A stretch of DNA of 35,947 nucleotides, taken from the NCBI GenBank assembly GCA_948433085.1, contig CAOJDP010000008.1, forward strand, positions 1-35,947, read 5' to 3'. Below the pieces are notes generated by a model that was not told the origin of the DNA, did not search any database, and saw only the letters and a list, made by a program, of their open reading frames with translations. This document shows, one piece after another, positions 16,650-23,553 of the stretch. The position numbers and the translations under genes were made by a program. The DNA comes from an uncultured Caryophanales bacterium. GTDB taxonomy: Bacteria > Bacillota_I > Bacilli_A > RF39 > UBA660. The number at the start of each line of letters is the position of its first letter. The stretch's first letter is position 1.

Positions 16650-17939
16650 TTATTTTTTAAACACTTTTTCATTTTTCTTTAAATCTCGCATTATCTCGGT
16701 ACCAAAATAATTAAGCTCCATTGGATGCATACTAAACCCTGCATCATGAATAACTGTTTGAACAATATCACGCATCTCCAAAACAGGAGTTTTGCTTATT
16801 GCTACAATCTCATATAATTTATAATACTTATCTCTATTCATAACTATATTGTGATTAAAATCAATAACCACATTTTTATCATCTATTTCAATCCACGAAT
16901 GGAAAAAATAATCTGTTTCATTTTCCTTGAATTTGCCTCCAACTACATAAGCTGATGCCTTATCACTGTCTGATAAAGACATTGCTAACCTATTTGCATT
17001 TACATGACACTCACCATATCTACCATTAGATAGTAATATTTCTTTTACTTCCTCATCTGATACTAAATTCGATAATAAATCAAACGTAAAATAACCAAAA
17101 TTTCTTGCTCTTAATTTGTATTTATTTTCATCTTTAACATAAGTAATATGCTTTGTTTTGACTGTTGGATTTTCTGTAAAATCGTCTATTTCTCTTATAA
17201 GTTTATTGTATTTCATATGACCAACATCTGCACTTTGAAAGAAAAGGCAATCAAAATCATTTCCAAATAAAAGATAATTATGTCTGTTAATTCCATTTCT
17301 GTCATATTTTTCGCCGAAAAAACTAAACTCATCCTTTTTAGATAATTCGTTAAAAATTTCCTTTGTAAAAATTAAATACTCATATATATGTTCATAATCA
17401 CCAAACTTATTCATTATATAATAAATGTTATACAAATCCATTTTATCCACAATATTTAATTCATAAAATTTAAATATCTCATAGTAATTCTCTTTACTCA
17501 TAATTAAATTTCTAGCATAATCAATTACTTTTTCTATTCCATTTTCTTGAAAAACAATTAGTATATCAAATATTCCATTTATAGAATTTCCAATTACTAT
17601 TCTTGGATTTACTAAATCTAAAGAACAAGCAAGTTTTAAAGATCTAAGTTTACTTTCTTCTATTCTTTTTACATTTTTCAACATTTTTTTATCGAATTTT
17701 TGTAACTCATTATCTGAAAATACAGAAAAAGGATATTCTTTACCATTAAATCTAAATATATACTTATCTCCATTAGCAGTGTTTGCTGCTACAATATCTG
17801 AAAAAGGTAATTTACTATTAACATTTCTATCGAATTTAGAATTATAAGTAAATAGCAATAACTTAATTAATTTCTTTGGAATTTTTTCATCATCACAATA
17901 GTTATTAGCAAATGTTTGTGCATTACAAAATGTTTCCAT
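16650..17939 (-). CDS. Transglutaminase-like Cys-His-Asp protein (429 aa)
   Basis: The C-terminal part has the transglutaminase/papain-like order of active-site residues: Cys311 in RYGECHVNANRLA, His347 in FFHSWIEID and Asp360 in VVIDFNHN. This resembles the core GxCxxxA ... HaWvE ... D of transglutaminase-fold enzymes, many of which are peptidases or amidases. The N-terminal ~290 residues are not recognised. No signal peptide or membrane helix, so cytoplasmic. ATG follows GAGGGGGATTGT. It lies between oriT and the relaxase and has its own promoter (17,966-17,994), so it is cargo rather than a transfer gene. Function unknown; a toxin, effector or defence protease are possible. Confidence 0.78.
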   Translation of the reverse strand: METFCNAQTFANNYCDDEKIPKKLIKLLLFTYNSKFDRNVNSKLPFSDIVAANTANGDKYIFRFNGKEYPFSVFSDNELQKFDKKMLKNVKRIEESKLRSLKLACSLDLVNPRIVIGNSINGIFDILIVFQENGIEKVIDYARNLIMSKENYYEIFKFYELNIVDKMDLYNIYYIMNKFGDYEHIYEYLIFTKEIFNELSKKDEFSFFGEKYDRNGINRHNYLLFGNDFDCLFFQSADVGHMKYNKLIREIDDFTENPTVKTKHITYVKDENKYKLRARNFGYFTFDLLSNLVSDEEVKEILLSNGRYGECHVNANRLAMSLSDSDKASAYVVGGKFKENETDYFFHSWIEIDDKNVVIDFNHNIVMNRDKYYKLYEIVAISKTPVLEMRDIVQTVIHDAGFSMHPMELNYFGTEIMRDLKKNEKVFKK

Positions 17940-17965
17940 ACAATCCCCCTCTTCAATTGGTGGTT

Positions 17966-17994
17966 ATAATAGCACAAATGAAAAGGAAATGCAA
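17966..17994 (-). promoter_or_regulatory. Promoter of the transglutaminase-like gene
   Basis: Minus strand TTGCAT (17989-17994), 17 nt, TATTAT (17966-17971). It ends 4 nt before the relaxase stop codon. Spacer and leader resemble those of the 271-aa cargo gene. Confidence 0.7.
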
Positions 17995-17997
17995 ATT

Positions 17998-19260
17998 CTA
18001 AAGACTTAAATCATTTTTATCATAATTGTTGCTTTTATTTTGATATTTCTCATAACCAACATAATCAAACAATTCCTCTTCCTTTGTAGTATCTCTAGCA
18101 ATTTCTACTACATCATCTCTAGTAAAATCTTCATTGCAATAATATTGCTTAATTTCGGTTGTAACAGCCTCTTTTGTAGGATCATTACCAATCTGTAGTA
18201 ATTCTCTAAAAAATTGTTTAATTGCCCTTAAAATAGACTTAATATAGTGTTTTAAAGTTTTGTTTTCTTCTACAAGATTATGGTTCCTAGTTTTTAATGA
18301 TTTTATCTCCTTTTGCAAACTTTTATTCTCTTTTTGAATAGATTGATAGTCTGTTGTATACGTTTCAACTTCATCAAATAGTTGTTCTAGTTTCGGTTGC
18401 ATTTCCATTACTTTTTTCGTTTCTTGAATCACATGATTCATACTATCAAAGGTTTCTTTTTTAACTTTCACATATTCTTTATCAAATACAGTTTCTTTGT
18501 TCGTTTTCATTTTGGATTCTAAATCATCCATAGCTTGATTCAATTTATCATTTCTTACAGTTAGGGTTTGATTCAATTTTTTGGTAATCTTCTTATATTC
18601 TTTAATTTTGATATGTTCTGTATTACTATGTTTAATTCCACGTTCTAAATCAAAACCTTTGTCAGTTAATCTTTTATGATATCGATCCTGTAGTTCACTT
18701 AAATGAATACTATCTTTGATGTATTGTTTCTTTGATATTGCATATCTTACTGTATTTGTTCTTTTATCTAATTTCTGTATCAAAGGAACAACAACACAAT
18801 GAATATGTGGTGTTTTTTCATCCATATGAATGGTAGAATGCAAAACTTGTTCTTTGGTATATCCTAAATCTTGATAAACAAATTCCATACAAGTATTTGC
18901 CCATAATAAAATGTCTTCTTTAGACATGTTCTTGAAAAATTCATTGGATGCAGTAAATAGTAATTCATCAGCAACTACACTTTTTGATTTATCTACCATT
19001 TGTTTGAAGGATTTTTTTCTATCTTCCCGTTCTGTTTTCATGCGTTCTTCATGTTCTTTTTTGTATTCTTTTGTAAGATTATAAAAGCCTTTAACATATT
19101 TGTCTGCTAAAGGCACTAATTCTATATTTTCTTTGCTTAATTCTATTTTGATATCAGGATTAGAATTGTAGGCTTTCTTTTCTCTTTTGTTATGAGAACC
19201 TATTTGTGCTAAATCCTGTAATGTGAATATTGGTTCACTTCTAAATATTGCATAATTCAT
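17998..19260 (-). CDS. mobV: MobV-family relaxase (Pre/Mob)
   Basis: 420 aa. Cuts one DNA strand at oriT and pilots it into the recipient through a helper conjugation system. The N-terminal Mob_Pre domain has the candidate catalytic His23 (IGSHNKREKKAYNSNPDI, equivalent to His22 of pMV158 MobM) and the metal-binding HMDEKTPHIH (145-154). A long coiled coil follows (about 215-345) and the C-terminal tail is acidic. The length is normal for the family. The matching nick site is at 16,530/16,531. ATG follows TGAGGAC. It seems to be monocistronic. Confidence 0.95.
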   Translation of the reverse strand: MNYAIFRSEPIFTLQDLAQIGSHNKREKKAYNSNPDIKIELSKENIELVPLADKYVKGFYNLTKEYKKEHEERMKTEREDRKKSFKQMVDKSKSVVADELLFTASNEFFKNMSKEDILLWANTCMEFVYQDLGYTKEQVLHSTIHMDEKTPHIHCVVVPLIQKLDKRTNTVRYAISKKQYIKDSIHLSELQDRYHKRLTDKGFDLERGIKHSNTEHIKIKEYKKITKKLNQTLTVRNDKLNQAMDDLESKMKTNKETVFDKEYVKVKKETFDSMNHVIQETKKVMEMQPKLEQLFDEVETYTTDYQSIQKENKSLQKEIKSLKTRNHNLVEENKTLKHYIKSILRAIKQFFRELLQIGNDPTKEAVTTEIKQYYCNEDFTRDDVVEIARDTTKEEELFDYVGYEKYQNKSNNYDKNDLSL

Positions 19261-19319
19261 GTATCAGTCCTCACTCTCATTGATTTATTAACTTTAAAAT
19301 ACTATAAAAAAGTTTAGAG

Positions 19320-20225
19320 TTAATCTAAACTTTTACCTTCTGTTACCTTCATTAATTCTTTAATTTTATCTTTCCATTCACTTGTATGATTTATCTTATC
19401 AATAACATAATGGGTGGCAAGTAAACTTTGTTTAGATAATTGGGACAATTCTTTCCAATTATCTTTAGGAATTACATAAGTAGCATTACCATAAAAGCCA
19501 TTTTCCAAATAGCAAGTCTTATCATACAAATATGCATAATATCCTGTAAAGCCGCCTGTTCCAACATATATTTCAATAGGGTGGTAAGAATCCAACATAT
19601 CTAATCTAAACTGATTAAAATCTTTACGTTTAGTGTCTTTTAATTCTTTTTTTGACTGAGAAATAACTCTTACTCTAATTCCTGGTGGAAGCAATTCCCA
19701 ATTGCAACGTTTTATTTTATTATTATTTTCAATAAAATCTAGAGTTTCAGTAAAAATTTCACAAAATCCAAATACCTCTAATATCATATTAATTGTTTGT
19801 TTTAAAAACTGTTCTTTTGTATCAGGATTCATTTTGGCAATAATAAATTTCTGACCATTACCATTCTTAGTAAGTACTAACTCCACATTAGCTGCTTTAA
19901 CATATATTTTTTGATATACATCCTTTTCTATATCAAAAAAATCGCTATATTCTTTTCCAGACCAATCTCTCCAAGACCATTCGATGGTATTTACTACTTT
20001 TCTAATTTTTGGCTTTGTCTTGTCAGGATATGAATAACCATTAGTATTCCTATTACAATTTATCCCCAAAAAAGGAGATGGTTCTATTGCAATTCCTTCA
20101 ACAAATTGATCTATTCCTAATTTTTTTTGCTCATTATTTGTAACCTGTATTCCTACTTGGATTTTATCTATATCCAATTTTTCTAAAAATTTCAAAGATA
20201 TAATTCTTTTTTTACTAATTATCAT
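19320..20225 (-). CDS. Unrecognised element cargo protein (301 aa)
   Basis: No family recognised. It has a mixed alpha/beta character: SKKRIISLKFLEKLDIDKIQ, WSWRDWSGKEYSDFFDIEKD, ANVELVLTKNGNGQKFIIAK, LLPPGIRVRVISQSKKELKD, IEIYVGTGGFTGYYAYLYDK and ENGFYGNATYVIPKDNWKEL, then SQLSKQSLLATHYVIDKINH. No signal peptide or membrane segment. A longer frame opens at 20270, but ATG 20225 has AAGGAG 9 nt before it and is preferred. It follows a YjzC-like small gene on the same strand, with one arm of a 14-bp inverted repeat in the gap. The two may be a pair. Confidence 0.75.
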   Translation of the reverse strand: MIISKKRIISLKFLEKLDIDKIQVGIQVTNNEQKKLGIDQFVEGIAIEPSPFLGINCNRNTNGYSYPDKTKPKIRKVVNTIEWSWRDWSGKEYSDFFDIEKDVYQKIYVKAANVELVLTKNGNGQKFIIAKMNPDTKEQFLKQTINMILEVFGFCEIFTETLDFIENNNKIKRCNWELLPPGIRVRVISQSKKELKDTKRKDFNQFRLDMLDSYHPIEIYVGTGGFTGYYAYLYDKTCYLENGFYGNATYVIPKDNWKELSQLSKQSLLATHYVIDKINHTSEWKDKIKELMKVTEGKSLD

Positions 20226-20255
20226 TATCAATCGCTCCTTCTTTATATTTTTTGA

Positions 20256-20269
20256 GCGACCACTATACA
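20256..20269 (+). repeat. 14-bp inverted repeat, left arm
   Basis: GCGACCACTATACA here is the exact reverse complement of 20632-20645. The two arms enclose the YjzC-like gene and its leader (362 bp between arms). Confidence 0.75.
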
Positions 20270-20275
20270 TATAAT

Positions 20276-20452
20276 TTATCTTTTGTGTTTAGTTTTATCA
20301 ACTAATATCATAGTTTGTCCTGATTTTCTAGTTGGAGGTGCTGGTTCATTTTTTACAAGCGTGACTTCTAAGCCTGTTTTACCGCCACGTGGTCCATAAA
20401 CTTCATATTGCCCAGAAATTGGAACTTTTTGTCCTGGTTTTAATCTTACCAT
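20276..20452 (-). CDS. YjzC-like small protein (58 aa)
   Basis: Reads MVRLKPGQKVPISGQYEVYG, then PRGGKTGLEVTLVKNEP, PPTRKSGQTMILVDKTKHKR. The KPGQK.P.SG.YE..G start and the PP...GQ....VDKTKH end match a widespread family of small proteins of the YjzC type, of unknown function. The frame is open further upstream, but AAAGGA 8 nt before ATG 20452 fixes the start. It is enclosed by the 14-bp inverted repeat, so it may have arrived as a small cassette. Confidence 0.75.
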   Translation of the reverse strand: MVRLKPGQKVPISGQYEVYGPRGGKTGLEVTLVKNEPAPPTRKSGQTMILVDKTKHKR

Positions 20453-20631
20453 TGATATCATCCTTTCATAATTTACTCGGAAATACAAAATATAAAAATT
20501 TCTGCCAAGGTATTGATTTAATTCCAATTTTTTGCTATGCTAATAATAGCAGGAATGACAAAACATCATATTTCATGTTTCCTGTTTCATTTTCTAACAC
20601 TTTTTTTGTTAGTCTTTGATTATCTTATTTT

Positions 20632-20645
20632 TGTATAGTGGTCGC
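20632..20645 (-). repeat. 14-bp inverted repeat, right arm
   Basis: TGTATAGTGGTCGC, reverse complement of 20256-20269. Just to the right GTGGT...ACCAC forms a local hairpin. The remainder of 20,453-20,849 carries no gene. Confidence 0.75.
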
Positions 20646-20662
20646 CAAACCACATACAGGGA

Positions 20663-20700
20663 AAAGCATTTTTAACTATCATAACACAAATGCTTTTTTT
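20663..20700 (+). terminator. Intrinsic terminator-like hairpin
   Basis: AAAGCATTT (20663-20671) and AAATGCTTT (20688-20696) followed by TTTT on the plus strand. No plus-strand gene precedes it within the element, so it may serve the minus strand, or insulate the element end. Confidence 0.45.
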
Positions 20701-20849
20701 ATGTTGTAAATACACTTTACTAGATAGATTACAAAGCAATTACTCCTGTATGATTGCATAATATCATATTTATTTGTTTTTTGCAATAGCAAACAATACA
20801 TTTGTTTGCTAATTGTTAAAATATTACTTTAAACACCAAAAAAGGCACA

Positions 20850-20963
20850 TTATATGAATGCCTTATTTTTCTTGTATTTACTAAAATTTATAGCCATTCT
20901 CTTATTTTGGGACTCTCCGATACTAGCATGACCAGCATCAACAACTACCTGAAAATTATTCAT
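20850..20963 (-). pseudogene. Amidase_3 gene, 5' fragment right of the element
   Basis: ATG 20963 follows a strong AGGAGGGG. The first 12 codons read MNNFQVVVDAGH, the N-terminus of an Amidase_3 domain (VDAGHGG). From 20930 leftwards the frame enters element DNA, reads ASIGESQNKR... and stops at 20850. Joining GGT CAT G of this fragment to GA GGC TCT of the left fragment continues exactly in frame as DAGHGGSDPGA. This is the target gene of the element. Upstream (20,964-21,414) is about 450 bp of very AT-rich DNA in which I see no gene. Confidence 0.9.
20927..20930. other. Element attachment site, right junction (CATG core)
   Basis: On the plus strand, element DNA (CCGATACTAG) precedes CATG and amidase DNA (ACCAGCATCAACAAC) follows. 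It pairs with 10159-10162. Confidence 0.85.
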
Positions 20964-21414
20964 ATAATCCCCTCCTAAATCATTATATGTGAATTGCCCA
21001 ATTTAGGTACATAAGAAAAAGTACTACTATTAGTACCATTCCCATTATCTAACTATTTCTTTTTTCCACAAATACAATAACTGTTTTAAAATGATAATCT
21101 TATTAATATAATAAAACCCCTAAATTTTTAAACTTCCCTATTTTAAAAAATCTAACTTTACCATATAATATTCCATATTACTTATATACATAACAAAAAC
21201 AATATGCCCTAAAAATTTATTTACTATATCAAACGCTCATCTAAAACGCATTAAAATTACATATATAAAATATATTCTTCTTTAGAAATTACAACTTAGA
21301 TTTACTAATCCAAACAAAAAAATGAAATAATTTAATACTTATAAAATACTAAAATTTTATATTCTTTTCATTTCATTTATTCGCCAAATATTCATTATTT
21401 TGATTACAGTATAT

Positions 21415-22482
21415 TTAGATATTTTTTACCAAATCAAACGTATATCCCTGTGCTTTCATATTTTTAATAAAATCATCTAATGCCTCATAATTTCCTTTAT
21501 TTTTAGGATGCATTAAATAAACTGCACCATTGTGCATTCTAGAAGTCATCTCACGAAGAGCAGCTTCCTTACTGAGATTTTCTCCAAAATCAACATACGC
21601 AATACTCCAAAAATAAGTTTTATACCCTAAATCTTTCATAATTTGTAAACTACGAAAACTATACTCTCCTTTAGGTTCTCTATAAATTCTATCCATAGAT
21701 GATCCTGTTACTTGTTCAAATGCTTCTTCCACTGCAATAATTTCATTCAAATATTTTTGAAAATTTTCTCTCGTTGCATAAAGCGGCATTTGATAATGAT
21801 TTGCAGTATGATTACCAACAGAATGCCCATATTTTACAAGTGTTTTCATAAGTTCAGGATTATCTAAAATAAATCTTCTACAAAAGAAGAATGTTGCTTT
21901 TACCTCATTTTGATTCAAAACATCAACAATTTCTTTTAAATAAGTATCATTACTTCCTTCATCAAAAGTCAAATACAATTTTTTTTCATCTTTTCCTACT
22001 AAATATGCATTATATGCTTTTAGTTTCTCACTTAAACCATCTACTTCCGCTGGCCTTGCCCCATCCTTTTTATTGGCGATTCCCCAATTATGTACTTGAT
22101 TATCTAGTTTATCATAACTATCTTGATATGTAAAATTCGTATTTGTTTTTACTGTTACAAACCGTTTTTCCTCTACCACATTTCCATATTGATTACTAAC
22201 CTTATAAAAAATTTCGTAGGTTCCTGGATTACTATTATCCACAGTATTTTTAATCTCCAATCGATTTTCCAAATTTTCCCCACAACTATCTTTTAATTCA
22301 TAACCTGGTTCTTGATAATTTTCCCCCATATTTAATGTCATTATTTTATTTCCCTTTAAAATAACTTGTGGATAACATATATTTTCATCTTGTCGTTCCA
22401 TTGTTCGCATTTGTTTCCACAAAAAAACTGAACCTATAATCAAAATAATAATGCCTCCAATAATGCATTTTTTCCATTTCAT
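21415..22482 (-). CDS. PdaA-like polysaccharide deacetylase with Ig-like domain
   Basis: 355 aa. One N-terminal membrane anchor (CIIGGIIILIIGSVFLW) is followed by an extracellular DUF5011-type Ig-like domain (GENYQEPGYELKDSCGENL ... SNPGTYEIFYKVSNQYGN), then a NodB deacetylase. The catalytic block is LTFDEGSN rather than TFDDG, the metal motif is HSVGNHTANH, and REPKGEYS is followed by TYFWSIAYVDF. This pattern is closest to PdaA, which makes muramic delta-lactam in spore cortex. It likely acts on peptidoglycan outside the membrane. The frame opens further up, but ATG 22482 follows GGGGG. It lies 53 bp after the phosphodiester glycosidase gene, probably in one operon. Confidence 0.85.
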   Translation of the reverse strand: MKWKKCIIGGIIILIIGSVFLWKQMRTMERQDENICYPQVILKGNKIMTLNMGENYQEPGYELKDSCGENLENRLEIKNTVDNSNPGTYEIFYKVSNQYGNVVEEKRFVTVKTNTNFTYQDSYDKLDNQVHNWGIANKKDGARPAEVDGLSEKLKAYNAYLVGKDEKKLYLTFDEGSNDTYLKEIVDVLNQNEVKATFFFCRRFILDNPELMKTLVKYGHSVGNHTANHYQMPLYATRENFQKYLNEIIAVEEAFEQVTGSSMDRIYREPKGEYSFRSLQIMKDLGYKTYFWSIAYVDFGENLSKEAALREMTSRMHNGAVYLMHPKNKGNYEALDDFIKNMKAQGYTFDLVKNI

Positions 22483-22535
22483 AACTTTCCCCCTTAAAAA
22501 ATATATATGTAAATAATAAAAAAATAGACATACGT

Positions 22536-23546
22536 CTATTCTAAAATCCATGCATTAGGGATCCATCTCTCACCATTTCCGCCATTTCCACATGGCCTAT
22601 TCATTAGTTTTTGTCGAATGACCAAATCCGTAGAAGCGCCACCGTCCAAATTGGCAGCATTATAAGCTTTATAACGAACAAGTAAATTAGTCAAATCTAC
22701 CATACTAATTCCAATACTATAACCTGGCTGTCTTCCATCGATAACTAAAAACAAAACAATTCCATCCTGTCTTTGCGCAATTACCGTTCTAGAAGATATC
22801 CCCCATCCACCATTTCCACGTGCAATTGCACGTTTTCCATTGACAATTAAAAATGGCCCAAATTCTACTGCATCTCTCATTCCATTTTGAATCGCAACTT
22901 CTGGACTATCTTTAGTTAACATTAGTACATTATTATCCGTAAAACCAATTAGTCCCCCTGTCCATCCTGTTTCAGGTCCTCTATAAATAATTTGACCATT
23001 TTGAATCACTGTTCCTGTTGGAATACCACCACTTCCAACTCCTCCAGCATCCGCAAATCCACCCGCATTAATTCCAACTTCAAATGATTTTCGCTTAGAC
23101 ATTTCTGTTAGCATTTCCCCGCGTGTTCCTAAATATTTAGTTACTTCTAAATGAATACGACTTGGCTCATAGACTACTACCATATATCCCTTATACCCAC
23201 TTCCTGAAAGTGGAACTACCTTATATAAATCATTGTCAGCATCTTTTTTTAAAATCTGTTCTTCATAAATAGAATCATATTGTTCCTTTTCCTCTATATG
23301 GTTAAATTCAATCTTTGTGATATCTGTATTTTCCTCTACTTCTTTTAAATAATTTTGACTTAATACTTGATTAATTGTTTTCTCACTGTATAGAATATTT
23401 GCCAAGTATCTATGGTTTAATGTAGTCATAGAAGTTGTAATCCATAAATCTCTAAAATAAGAAATAGGACCATAAGCAAGAAAAAGACACACAACCACAA
23501 AGAAGTCCAAAAGGGATACAAAAATAATTACTAATTTTTTTTTCAT
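22536..23546 (-). CDS. Phosphodiester glycosidase family protein (NAGPA domain)
   Basis: 336 aa. An N-terminal membrane anchor (KLVIIFVSLLDFFVVVCLFL), then a NAGPA/DUF2233 domain: FEVGINAGGFADAGGVGSGG, GLIGFTDNNVLML, AVEFGPFLIVNGKRA, RTVIAQRQDGIVLFLVIDGR and AANLDGGASTDLVI. The family includes the mammalian uncovering enzyme (removes GlcNAc from phosphodiesters) and bacterial wall or exopolysaccharide-associated enzymes. It is probably extracytoplasmic and acts on a cell-wall glycopolymer; the exact substrate is unknown. It sits 7 bp after the mutase fusion gene and before the PdaA-like gene, so the three may form an envelope operon. Confidence 0.88.
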   Translation of the reverse strand: MKKKLVIIFVSLLDFFVVVCLFLAYGPISYFRDLWITTSMTTLNHRYLANILYSEKTINQVLSQNYLKEVEENTDITKIEFNHIEEKEQYDSIYEEQILKKDADNDLYKVVPLSGSGYKGYMVVVYEPSRIHLEVTKYLGTRGEMLTEMSKRKSFEVGINAGGFADAGGVGSGGIPTGTVIQNGQIIYRGPETGWTGGLIGFTDNNVLMLTKDSPEVAIQNGMRDAVEFGPFLIVNGKRAIARGNGGWGISSRTVIAQRQDGIVLFLVIDGRQPGYSIGISMVDLTNLLVRYKAYNAANLDGGASTDLVIRQKLMNRPCGNGGNGERWIPNAWILE

Positions 23547-23553
23547 AAAACAC

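Larger units (their letters stand above)
10163..20930. mobile_element. Integrative mobilizable element (serine recombinase, MobV), 10,768 bp
   Basis: The limits are set by the split amidase gene. The element carries a large serine recombinase near its left end, MobV relaxase and oriT near the middle, several HTH regulators, dinD and cargo genes. No type IV secretion, coupling protein or replication-initiation gene is recognisable. Rejoining its own ends would give attP with arms ACTAG and CTAGT around CATG, an imperfect inverted repeat as expected for a serine integrase site. Excision should restore the 5' part of the amidase frame, though that gene is truncated further downstream. It would need a helper conjugative system. 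Confidence 0.85.

Noticed and set aside
19261-19319. A second oriT directly upstream of the relaxase gene
   Set aside because: No TAGTGTG/TTA-like core or stacked inverted repeats there, while 16,478-16,551 has both.
20256-20645. 14-bp inverted repeat as the right end of the integrated element
   Set aside because: The amidase split places the right junction at 20,927-20,930, and the same repeat is not found near the left junction.
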